NCBI GenBank assembly: GCA_943369295.1
Contig: CALRMU020000001.1
Coordinates: 1,219,791 to 1,283,790, forward strand
Source: JAKRSE01 sp943369295
GTDB taxonomy: Bacteria; Armatimonadota; Fimbriimonadia; Fimbriimonadales; Fimbriimonadaceae
Direction: 5' to 3'
DNA: 64,000 nucleotides
Shown: positions 51,001 to 58,498 of the stretch, one piece after another
How positions within the stretch are numbered: position 1 is the stretch's first letter
How the letters are laid out: each line of letters begins with the position of its first letter
The notes under the pieces: model-generated
Told to the model about the DNA's origin: nothing
Database searches by the model: none
Seen by the model: only the letters and a program-made list of their open reading frames with translations
Program-made: the position numbers and the translations under genes

Positions 51001-51840
51001 CTAGTTTTTGCCGCCAGTCGTCGCGATGCCCTGGATAAAGGTCTTCTGAGCAAAGAAGAAGAGGACGATGATTGGAAGTGTGAAGACGATCGAGGCCGCC
51101 ATCAACTGTGTCCACTGACCTCCGTAGGCGCTCATAAACTGCTGAAGCCCGTAAGCTAGGGTGTACTTGCTGGGGTCGTTGACGTAAATCAGAGGCCCCA
51201 TAAAGTCGTTCCAGGTTCCTAGGAACTGAAATAGAGCGCAGGTTGCCAAAGCTGGCTTCGCCAAATGCAACGCAATCTGGACAAAGATTCTAAACTCACT
51301 CGCCCCATCTAAACGAGCAGATTCCGTGATGTCTTCGGGGATCGTTCTGAAGAATTGAGTTAAGAGGAAGATGTAGAAAGGCACCCCTACAAAGGCAGGG
51401 ACAGTGAGAGGCAGGTAAGTGCCGTACCAACCCAGGCTCCTAAAGAGTTCGAAAACGGGGATCATGGTCACCTGGCCGGGAAGGGCCATGGTGGCAACCA
51501 GCACGCCGAACAAAACGGCTCGTCCTTTAAAGTCGATTCGGGCGAATCCGTAGGCCACGCAGGCACTTGATGCCACAGCCCCAAAGACGGTAATCACGCC
51601 TAGCAGCAAAGTGTTGCGAAGATAAATGTCAAAAGGAACTGTGGAGAGCGCCTTTGGATAATTGCTCCAGACAGGGGGATTAGGAATCAGGCTCAGAATG
51701 CTCTGAGCGGCAGAAGTTCCTGCATAAACCTGATCATCAGCCTTGAGCGAGGTGGAGAGCATCCACAGAAGGGGAAGTGCGGCCGGAATGCAGAGGAGCA
51801 GCAGCACAGCGTGGATGGAAAACTTCGATAACTTACTCAT
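51001..51840 (-). CDS. Sugar ABC transporter permease, MalG type
   Basis: A protein of 279 residues from ATG 51840 (an 8-bp overlap with the preceding binding-protein stop). It has six membrane helices and the EAA loop ESARLDGASEFRIFVQIALH, with FLGTWNDFMGPLIYVNDPSK and the closing segment QKTFIQGIATTGGKN typical of CUT1 permeases. It pairs with the MalF-type permease and imports a carbohydrate, probably an alpha-galactoside by context. No ATPase gene is in the operon; a shared MsmK/MalK-type ATPase elsewhere would be needed. Confidence 0.92.
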   Translation of the reverse strand: MSKLSKFSIHAVLLLLCIPAALPLLWMLSTSLKADDQVYAGTSAAQSILSLIPNPPVWSNYPKALSTVPFDIYLRNTLLLGVITVFGAVASSACVAYGFARIDFKGRAVLFGVLVATMALPGQVTMIPVFELFRSLGWYGTYLPLTVPAFVGVPFYIFLLTQFFRTIPEDITESARLDGASEFRIFVQIALHLAKPALATCALFQFLGTWNDFMGPLIYVNDPSKYTLAYGLQQFMSAYGGQWTQLMAASIVFTLPIIVLFFFAQKTFIQGIATTGGKN

Positions 51841-53185
51841 CGTAGCCCAGCCTCCTGCGACGCGCAATCTCTTCCTTCACTAGGTTCTGAACCCTTTCGA
51901 AGGCCTGTTTGGGCGTGATCTTTCCTCTCAGGGCGAGGTCTTCGGCTTTGTTGATCGTATCGTTGATAAAAACTTGGTAGGCAACAGGCGGCTGAGCTTG
52001 AATGTTCTCGCTCTTGATCGCTTCGACAAAGGTTCCGAACTGGGGATGCTTTCGGATGTAGTCCTTGTAGATGGGGGCGTTGGCCACCTTGTCATTGGGC
52101 GGCAGCCATCCACCCCAAACGTAAAACTCTGCGGCTGCAATCGGGTCGGTAAGGCCAGACCAGTACTTGATAAAGTCCCAAGCGCCTTCCTTCTGTTTCG
52201 CGCTCGTCGGAACAATCATAAAGTTGCCGCTTCCCAAACCTGCTCCTGGCCGGCCACCTTTAGGGGCAGGAATCAAGGCTGTTTTGTATTTCAGGTTCGG
52301 GGCGTATTTGGCAATCTGCTCCACCCGCCATGGTCCATCGACTGTGGCAGCAAAGGCTCCCCCGATAAAAGGCCAGCCGCCAGAGAAGGAGGATGTGTTG
52401 AGGCCTGACTGGAATCGGTTGATGGCATCGTAACCATCTCGTCCTCTCAACTCGACCAAAGCGGTCAAGGTTTCCAAGTTCTTTGGGTCATCTAATGAGA
52501 GGCGGTCGTTCTCAAAGTCATAAATTCCTCCCCCAAACAGAGCCGCAGTTTCGGCCCAACTGGCGGGGAGAAGACCAAGTCGAGTGATTTCTCCTGAACT
52601 GTCCCGCTTGGTCAGCTTTCCGCTGACTTCCACCATCTCTTCCCAGGTCTTAGGGAATTCTTTGATGCCTGCTTCTTCAAAAGCTTCCGGCAGATAAAAG
52701 ACTCCCTTGACCTGCAGCCCAATAGGGAAGCCGTAGGTTCTGCCTTTGTATTGTCCGACCCTTTTGACGATGGGATAGGATTCCGTTTCAAAGAGCGTCC
52801 TTTCCTCTGGCGACATGAGGTCTTCAAAGGGCGTGAGGAGCCCACCTTCAGCCCAAGTGGGGATGACTGGGTTCCACTGAGCCATGACGTCAGGAGGATC
52901 GCCTCCCATCGCGCCGAGCAGAAACTTGGTATCGGCGCTGCCTGGCACCGATAGCGCGATGACTTCGTATTCGTCTTGGCTTTGGTTGTAGCGGTCAACA
53001 ATTCGGTCGACCACCTCTTTCCATTCTGCCGACCACATGTGCCAAAACCGGACGGCGGTTCGGTTAGGGTACTTGCGCTCCGATGAATCTTTGGTTGACC
53101 TGACCGGCAGGGATAGAGCGATCAGGAAGTAAGCAAAAAGAGCCAGCCCACCCCATCGGGCAAGAGTCTTAATCTTAACTTCCAT
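51833..53185 (-). CDS. Extracellular sugar-binding protein (family 1)
   Basis: A protein of 450 residues. A hydrophobic N-terminus (WGGLALFAYFLIALSLPV) anchors or exports it; no lipobox Cys is present. FWHMWSAEWKEVVDRIVDRY, GGDPPDVMAQWNPVIPTWAE, GRTYGFPIGLQVKGVFYLPE, FPKTWEEMVEVSGKL and AWDFIKYWSG are typical of family 1 solute-binding proteins for oligosaccharides. It sits between MalF and MalG with overlaps on both sides, an unusual order; the binding protein usually comes first. The alpha-galactosidases upstream suggest the ligand. Confidence 0.9.
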   Translation of the reverse strand: MEVKIKTLARWGGLALFAYFLIALSLPVRSTKDSSERKYPNRTAVRFWHMWSAEWKEVVDRIVDRYNQSQDEYEVIALSVPGSADTKFLLGAMGGDPPDVMAQWNPVIPTWAEGGLLTPFEDLMSPEERTLFETESYPIVKRVGQYKGRTYGFPIGLQVKGVFYLPEAFEEAGIKEFPKTWEEMVEVSGKLTKRDSSGEITRLGLLPASWAETAALFGGGIYDFENDRLSLDDPKNLETLTALVELRGRDGYDAINRFQSGLNTSSFSGGWPFIGGAFAATVDGPWRVEQIAKYAPNLKYKTALIPAPKGGRPGAGLGSGNFMIVPTSAKQKEGAWDFIKYWSGLTDPIAAAEFYVWGGWLPPNDKVANAPIYKDYIRKHPQFGTFVEAIKSENIQAQPPVAYQVFINDTINKAEDLALRGKITPKQAFERVQNLVKEEIARRRRLGYDE

Positions 53186-54053
53186 AGTGCACCCACCTTT
53201 TCTGAGTTCCGAAGAGGACCGCTGTTAGGGCAACAATGGCAAGGAATAGAACCCAAGCCATGGCGCTGGCATAGCCCATATCGGCATAGCGCCAGGCCCG
53301 GTCAAAGAGATACAAGGCGTAGAACCGAGTCGCATCTTCTGGACCCCCACCCGTCATGATGTAGGCCTGGGTGAAGTACTGAAGCGAGCCAATAACCCCC
53401 ATTACTAGATTGAAAAAGATGACCGGCGTGAGCATGGGGAGGGTGATTTTCACTAGACGTTTAAAGGGCCCCGCTCCGTCAACAATGGCTGCTTCGTAAA
53501 GATAGGTCGGAATATCCTTGAGGCCGGCCAGGTAGATGACCATGGAGTTTCCGACTCCCCACAGGCCCATGAAAATCAGGCTCCACAGAGCCCACTTCGG
53601 GTCACCCAGCCATGCCGGACCCACCACTCCAAACTGCTTGAGCAGACCGTTCACCAGTCCGATTTGAGGGTTAAGCATCCAGAGAAAGATGGCGCTGGAT
53701 GCGACCGTCGGCACAATTGAAGGGAGAAAGAAGACTGTTCGATAAACAGTAATTCCCCGGACATTCGCGTTCAGAAGAAGTGCGAGCCCGACCCCTGCGA
53801 TGATGCCAAGAGGCACCGCGAAGATCGCGTACTTAACCGTTATCCAACAGGCGGTGCGAAAGGTTTCGTCTGTTGAAAAAAGGCTTTCATAGTTGGCGAA
53901 TCCCACCCATTTGGGCGGGCGAACAATATCGTAGCGAGTGAAGCTAAGGTAAAGGCTTCGGGCAAAGGGCCAGAGAGTGAAGAGCAGAAAGCCGATGAGC
54001 CAAGGGGAGATAAAGGCATATCCCACCAGGCTTCGACGAGTGCTGGCCTTCAC
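53175..54053 (-). CDS. Sugar ABC transporter permease, MalF type
   Basis: A protein of 292 residues from GTG 54053. The GTGA overlap with the preceding alpha-galactosidase stop and AACGAGGG before it support this start. Six helices, VGYAFISPWLIGFLLFTLWP at the start, the EAA loop YEAAIVDGAGPFKRLVKITL and TGGGPEDATRFYALYLFDRA near the C-terminus identify a CUT1 MalF-like permease. It is coupled to the alpha-galactosidase gene and overlaps the binding-protein gene by 11 bp. Confidence 0.92.
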   Translation of the reverse strand: MKASTRRSLVGYAFISPWLIGFLLFTLWPFARSLYLSFTRYDIVRPPKWVGFANYESLFSTDETFRTACWITVKYAIFAVPLGIIAGVGLALLLNANVRGITVYRTVFFLPSIVPTVASSAIFLWMLNPQIGLVNGLLKQFGVVGPAWLGDPKWALWSLIFMGLWGVGNSMVIYLAGLKDIPTYLYEAAIVDGAGPFKRLVKITLPMLTPVIFFNLVMGVIGSLQYFTQAYIMTGGGPEDATRFYALYLFDRAWRYADMGYASAMAWVLFLAIVALTAVLFGTQKRWVHYGS

Positions 54054-56065
54054 GGAACCCTCGTTAAGCGAAGCAGGGAACAATCAGTCGGTGCGAGAAG
54101 AAAACGAATGCTGCCTATGTGGGTCTCGGTCTTGCCCGACCAGAAGTCGCGGCCCTGCCAAGTTCCGGTCAAGCCAAGTCTGGCAAGGTCCACTCTATCA
54201 AGCTTTGTCCGCTTTTTGTCGAAGTTAAAGGCGGCGACATAGACGACATCGCGGCTCTCTTGATACACAAAAAGATCTCCTGCCTTCTCGCCGGTATCGC
54301 CGCGGACGGGGCGGAAAATTGGCGTTTTTTCTGCCAGTTTCAGAGCTTCTTTGTTCGCGAAGATCTTACGAACCCTTTCTCTCGCTTTTGGATTGGTGAG
54401 GTTGTCCCCCTGCAGCATCATTCCTCCGCCGATGACGGAGGCTGTGAACCGGGTTCTGGCTTCCGCTTCAGTAGTGGGGTCTTCATCTGCGGCCTGGTAA
54501 ACACAGGCTGTGTCAGGGTCATTAAAGCGGTAGAGGTGCCTCATCGCCCACCAGCCGTAGTTCTGTGAGTTCAAAAAGTACTCACTCGCCCCGATGTTGC
54601 TGAAGACATCGCAGGAGATTCTTCTGCTGTGGCCGTAACCGTGAGGGAAGAGGGGAGCAATGCTGAGGCTGATGAAGAAGGTTTTTCCGATCTTCTTTTC
54701 GTCCAATTGGTCGACCAGATACTTCATGCCGAAGTTGTAAGCCTGAGTGCCAGTCGTGATTTGTGGATCATGGTGATCTCCCTCAAAGGCTCCGTGAGTG
54801 GTGAAGTCCAGCTTGATGAAAGCAAAACCCTGAGCAAGAAACTCTTTAATGTTCTCGTCAATCCTCTGCAGAGTTCCGGGATGGGTGGGGTCCAGGGGCC
54901 AGCCTCCGGAGTGCTTGGGCAGCAGATTTCCTTTCGAGTCTTTAAGCTGCAGGTCTCGGAACTTATAGCCACCGACCGTGTCCCAATCTGGCTCGCCCCA
55001 GTTGACAAAGGGAGTCCAGTAAATTCCAGCTTTCAGGCCAGAAGCATGAGCTTTCTTGACGAAAGCCACTCTTTGTTCTCGCGTGAAGTTATCCCAAAAT
55101 GAATCGAGGTTAATGTAGGCGGTTCCGCCCGTTCTCAGCCAGGGCAGGTCGTCTCGCACAAATTCAAGTGCTGCATCTGCATCAGCTGGCTGCACCTTGG
55201 ATTTGTGTCCTGACCAAGAATTCCAGCCGAAAGGAACTGGTCCCTTCCATTCAAGCGGGGGACGAACCTTGGCATTTAGCTCGGCATAGCGCTCCATGCC
55301 AAGCCGCCAATCTGTGTAGAGGCCCATGACGAAGCGGGGGGATTTGACTTCTGGCCCGGGCACCGTTCCGTGCACATCGTGGTCGTGAGTGAAGTCGCTG
55401 ACCGCTCCTGCCTGGACCCTTAGGCCGCCGTTTCGCCAAAACCTGATGGCCGACTTCCAAGTGTCATGGTCGATGGAACCAACCACAAGCCCGCTTCTTG
55501 ATACATCGTCATAGAGGGCCCCGACTTCATAGCTGCCAAGTTCACTGCCCTGACTTTCGCCGAATCCTTGACTGTTAAAGCGGAAATAGTTGTCGTTATC
55601 GTAAGGCACAAACAGCGACTGCAGAGGCCCTTGAGCCTTGAACTCAACCTTAGCTTCTGTCATCACAGGGATGAGAAGGTTGGTGCCCTTGGCAGTGGGA
55701 TCCAAGAGAGTCATCTGAACGATCAGTTCTTGACGCGACCCGTAGAGCCAAAAAGTGTGGTGAAGTTCTGGCTGGCCAGCCTGCCAATGGCGAATAGTCA
55801 CCTTGGTCGCCTTGCCCCATGAGTCTCTGACCGTTTCTGATGTGATCTCGTGATTCGCGAGATCGGAGCTTTTTAGAGTTCTTCCATCGGAGAGCGTGGT
55901 CTTGCCGAAGGCATTTATGACCTTCGCATTCTGCCCCCAGTTGAGGTCAAAACTTCCTGTGCTTTTCCTGACTGCCAGAGTGATCTGGTCATCACGAAAA
56001 GTGATTGAGTCAGGATCCTGAGAGATATTGACTGTGAGCATCAGGGGGAGCAAGGGGAGGAGCAT
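54050..56065 (-). CDS. Alpha-galactosidase-type glycoside hydrolase (GH36-related), exported
   Basis: A protein of 671 residues. The start MLLPLLPLMLTV is hydrophobic and may be a short signal peptide. After an N-terminal beta-supersandwich comes the (beta/alpha)8 barrel: VPFGWNSWSGHKSKVQPADA, GGTAYINLDSFWDNF, AGIYWTPFVNW and the nucleophile Asp in AFIKLDFTTHGAFEG. GWNSW and (I/V)KxD(F/Y) motifs place it with melibiase-like alpha-galactosidases rather than the canonical GH36 next door. It probably releases galactose from alpha-galactosides before or during uptake by the coupled transporter. Exact specificity (galactose or related sugar) is open. Confidence 0.8.
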   Translation of the reverse strand: MLLPLLPLMLTVNISQDPDSITFRDDQITLAVRKSTGSFDLNWGQNAKVINAFGKTTLSDGRTLKSSDLANHEITSETVRDSWGKATKVTIRHWQAGQPELHHTFWLYGSRQELIVQMTLLDPTAKGTNLLIPVMTEAKVEFKAQGPLQSLFVPYDNDNYFRFNSQGFGESQGSELGSYEVGALYDDVSRSGLVVGSIDHDTWKSAIRFWRNGGLRVQAGAVSDFTHDHDVHGTVPGPEVKSPRFVMGLYTDWRLGMERYAELNAKVRPPLEWKGPVPFGWNSWSGHKSKVQPADADAALEFVRDDLPWLRTGGTAYINLDSFWDNFTREQRVAFVKKAHASGLKAGIYWTPFVNWGEPDWDTVGGYKFRDLQLKDSKGNLLPKHSGGWPLDPTHPGTLQRIDENIKEFLAQGFAFIKLDFTTHGAFEGDHHDPQITTGTQAYNFGMKYLVDQLDEKKIGKTFFISLSIAPLFPHGYGHSRRISCDVFSNIGASEYFLNSQNYGWWAMRHLYRFNDPDTACVYQAADEDPTTEAEARTRFTASVIGGGMMLQGDNLTNPKARERVRKIFANKEALKLAEKTPIFRPVRGDTGEKAGDLFVYQESRDVVYVAAFNFDKKRTKLDRVDLARLGLTGTWQGRDFWSGKTETHIGSIRFLLAPTDCSLLRLTRVP

Positions 56066-56283
56066 GGCGGATCGGGCTTGACTGCTATCGTTGTGGAGCC
56101 ATCAGGCTTTAGGGTCCACCAAAAAACCAAGAAATGAAGGCATGGTCTATCTGTGATTTCTGAGGAGCACTCCGCTGCCTTAACCGTCGTGCTTCACTGA
56201 AAGAGTTTAAGATCGCATGCCGGGTGATTCAGATAAAGCTGATGCCCTTGGCATGAACTGATCTGACTCACTTTGGATGTGTT
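56066..56283. other. Gap between lipoprotein and exported alpha-galactosidase
   Basis: About 220 bp without a gene. No terminator with U-run is seen on the leftward strand, so readthrough from the LacI-pseudopilin cassette into the alpha-galactosidase-transport genes is possible. Confidence 0.35.
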
Positions 56284-56460
56284 CTAAGGCGTTGTGCCTT
56301 CTGCCCGCATGGGTGCGTTCATGGGAGGCGGCCCGCTGCCAGGCTGTTCCACCGCAATGTCATCCGGATTGAAGGATTCGCCTTCTGCCGTGCCGCAGCC
56401 TGTCAATGACAGGACTGCGGCCGCGGTGAAGAGCGCAAGGATGCTGCTCTGCTTGTTCAT
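56284..56460 (-). CDS. Small lipoprotein downstream of a pseudopilin (second cassette)
   Basis: A protein of 58 residues from ATG 56460, which overlaps the pseudopilin stop as TAATG. MNKQSSILALFTAAAVLSLTG-C is a good lipoprotein signal; the mature part is only about 37 residues and includes PDDIAVEQPGSGPPPMNAPM. It is the counterpart of the 81-residue lipoprotein at 23.7 kb: same position, same coupling, Pro/Gly-rich tail. Confidence 0.75.
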   Translation of the reverse strand: MNKQSSILALFTAAAVLSLTGCGTAEGESFNPDDIAVEQPGSGPPPMNAPMRAEGTTP

Positions 56461-57350
56461 TACTTCCACTCGTTGAACTGACGCATCCAGAAGGTGACGG
56501 CCGGAGCACCGGGCCAGTTATTGCCAGGAACACGGGTCTTGTACATGCCGTATACGTCGTCGGCAAATGACTTGAAGCCATTCATCGACTTAACGTGGCC
56601 GTCAAAGAAGGAGAGAGCGACCTGCTTGTTGCCAACGCCGCGAGCATAGGTGACCTGGTTGTTGCCAGTTCCACACCAGTTCATGTCGCATCCGTAGGCA
56701 AAGTAGCGAGAGTAGATGTTGGGGTAAGGGGTTCTGGTTCCCATGATCATTGCCGTGCCGGCAATGTTTTCAAGAGCGTTGACCTGGCTTCCGCCGCCGC
56801 GAACATAGATGTTGGGGTCTCCATCCCAAGTGTAAGCTCTGTTCCAGATTCCTGCATCTTCACTTTCGACATCAGCGTCGCCAAGATTCTCGTTCTTACC
56901 TGCATCGCCGTTCAGAGCCCAAGCTCTTGGGAATCGGCTGCTGCTGTCACCACGATAGGTGTTGCCGCCATCGGTAAAGCTCGCCCAGTTGCCATCGTAA
57001 GTGGGTGCGCCAAAAATGCCGCCGTCACCCTGCTCGGCAGCGGTGTAAAAGCCGCCATCGTTCTTGGGCAGCTTGCCGCCGTTCTTGATGTAGGGGTAGA
57101 TCGAATCCTTCCAAAGAAAGATTCTGTGCCTGGGCTGGCTCCAGTTAGCCTGATAGATCGGCATGAGAGCATCGTCGTAATCGCTTTGATAAATGATCAC
57201 GCCGAGAGTCATGTTTTTGAGGTTCGTAACCTCTCCGGTTCTTTTTGCGGCGGCCTTGGCCTGGGCAAAGACAGGGAAGAGGATGGCAGCAAGAATGGCG
57301 ATGATCGCAATAACGACCAAGAGTTCAATGAGTGTAAATGCTCTTTTCAT
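56460..57350 (-). CDS. Pseudopilin with type IV prepilin N-terminal methylation motif (second copy)
   Basis: A protein of 296 residues. It starts MKRAFTLIELLVVIAII and continues AAILFPVFAQAKAAAKRTGE, nearly the same first 34 residues as the copy at 22.8 kb, and like it has a YDDxxxP segment (SDYDDALMPIYQANW) and a DGH motif near the end (SFFDGHVKSM). The middle differs. It starts in the LacI stop (ATGA) and its stop overlaps the lipoprotein start. Sugar-responsive control by the LacI neighbour is inferred. Confidence 0.9.
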   Translation of the reverse strand: MKRAFTLIELLVVIAIIAILAAILFPVFAQAKAAAKRTGEVTNLKNMTLGVIIYQSDYDDALMPIYQANWSQPRHRIFLWKDSIYPYIKNGGKLPKNDGGFYTAAEQGDGGIFGAPTYDGNWASFTDGGNTYRGDSSSRFPRAWALNGDAGKNENLGDADVESEDAGIWNRAYTWDGDPNIYVRGGGSQVNALENIAGTAMIMGTRTPYPNIYSRYFAYGCDMNWCGTGNNQVTYARGVGNKQVALSFFDGHVKSMNGFKSFADDVYGMYKTRVPGNNWPGAPAVTFWMRQFNEWK

Positions 57351-58474
57351 GGGTGGTCTCTTCTTTGAGGAGGCTGACTCCCGCTTGGGAGCCCTTTCGA
57401 GCCCATGCCAGTTGGCGCGGTGGACTCTCGGATGATAAGTTCAGGAACTAAAATCTGCTGCTGAAGCGGCGCTGTGGGGTCATCCATCTGCGCGGCCAAA
57501 AACTGCCAAGCAAGCCGGCACATTTCGTCAATGGGCTGGCGGACAGTGGTGAGAGGAACGGGAGCGTGGGCCGTCTCTTCGATTCCGTTGAAGCCGAGGA
57601 TTGCGACATCCTGTCCGACTTTGATTCCAAGCTGCTGAAAAACCAGGGAGGCAGTGACTGCCGCCTCGTCGTTCATGCAGACGATGGCTTCAGGCAGGTT
57701 ATCGGATCTGACGAGATCTTCGATCGCCTCGCTGATGTGCTTGAAGCCGAAGGTTTCGACAGCGATCGTGTTCGCTTGAAGCCCAGCATTCTGCATGGCT
57801 GTTGCATAGCTTTCGTAACGAGGTCCAGAATTGACGAGATCTGAAGTCCAAGGAGCGAGATAGGAGATCTTTTTGCGGCCAGTCTCAAGCAGATGAGTCA
57901 TTGCCAAATCTGCGCCAGCTCTGAGGTCCACTCCGACATAGCATTTGGATTCGGACCAGTAGGCTCCCATGCTGACAAAGGGCACCTGGGGTGCGATTCG
58001 GTCTGAATCACGGGCAAAGGCATCGACTGAAGCCGAAGTATCGAAAGCGATGATTCCATCAACCGGAATTCGCAGTGCCCGATCGAAGGTGTGGGCAAAG
58101 TTGTATTCCTCGTCAATGTCGGTGACGGCAGCGACAAATTCGGTCCCCCGCAGTAGAGACCTCATTGCATCAAGAACCTGGCCACGGTAGCAGGAGTACT
58201 CCAGACTCATCCAGAAGCCGATGATTCCGGTTTTGCCTTGGTTGAGGGCACGGGCTGACATGTTGGGCAAGTAGCCCAACGACCGAGCGGCTTCTAACAC
58301 TCGCTCTCTGGTCTCAGGAAGGATTGCCAGATCCGTGCGTCCACTAAGGACCCGCGACACTGTTGCGCCGCTGATGTTTGCCGCCTTTGCGACATCGTCC
58401 CTCGTTGGACGGCGTGGATGAACACGCGTTCTGTACACGTGTTCATTGTAACACGACCCAGCAGGAATCTTCAT
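57347..58474 (-). CDS. LacI-family transcriptional regulator of the alpha-galactoside locus
   Basis: A protein of 375 residues from ATG 58474 with a good ribosome-binding site (AGGAGAAGA). A basic leader of about 23 residues precedes the helix-turn-helix TRDDVAKAANISGATVSRVL; the hinge LGYLPNMSARALNQGKTGII leads to the ligand domain (AIVCMNDEAAVTASLVFQQL, DVAILGFNGIEETAHAPVPL). It follows the GH36 gene by 24 bp and overlaps the pseudopilin gene by 4 bp. It probably represses this operon until an alpha-galactoside or galactose is present. Confidence 0.93.
   Translation of the reverse strand: MKIPAGSCYNEHVYRTRVHPRRPTRDDVAKAANISGATVSRVLSGRTDLAILPETRERVLEAARSLGYLPNMSARALNQGKTGIIGFWMSLEYSCYRGQVLDAMRSLLRGTEFVAAVTDIDEEYNFAHTFDRALRIPVDGIIAFDTSASVDAFARDSDRIAPQVPFVSMGAYWSESKCYVGVDLRAGADLAMTHLLETGRKKISYLAPWTSDLVNSGPRYESYATAMQNAGLQANTIAVETFGFKHISEAIEDLVRSDNLPEAIVCMNDEAAVTASLVFQQLGIKVGQDVAILGFNGIEETAHAPVPLTTVRQPIDEMCRLAWQFLAAQMDDPTAPLQQQILVPELIIRESTAPTGMGSKGLPSGSQPPQRRDHP
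58420..58444. promoter_or_regulatory. Tandem palindromes in the start of the lacI-type gene
   Basis: Two imperfect palindromes of one pattern lie in tandem: GAACACGCGTTC (58420-58431) and GTACACGTGTTC (58433-58444), the second with the perfect core ACACGTGT. They fall within codons 11-19 of the LacI gene. Operator function (autoregulation or roadblock) is inference. Confidence 0.4.
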
Positions 58475-58498
58475 TCTTCTCCTGAAAATTCGAAGAAA

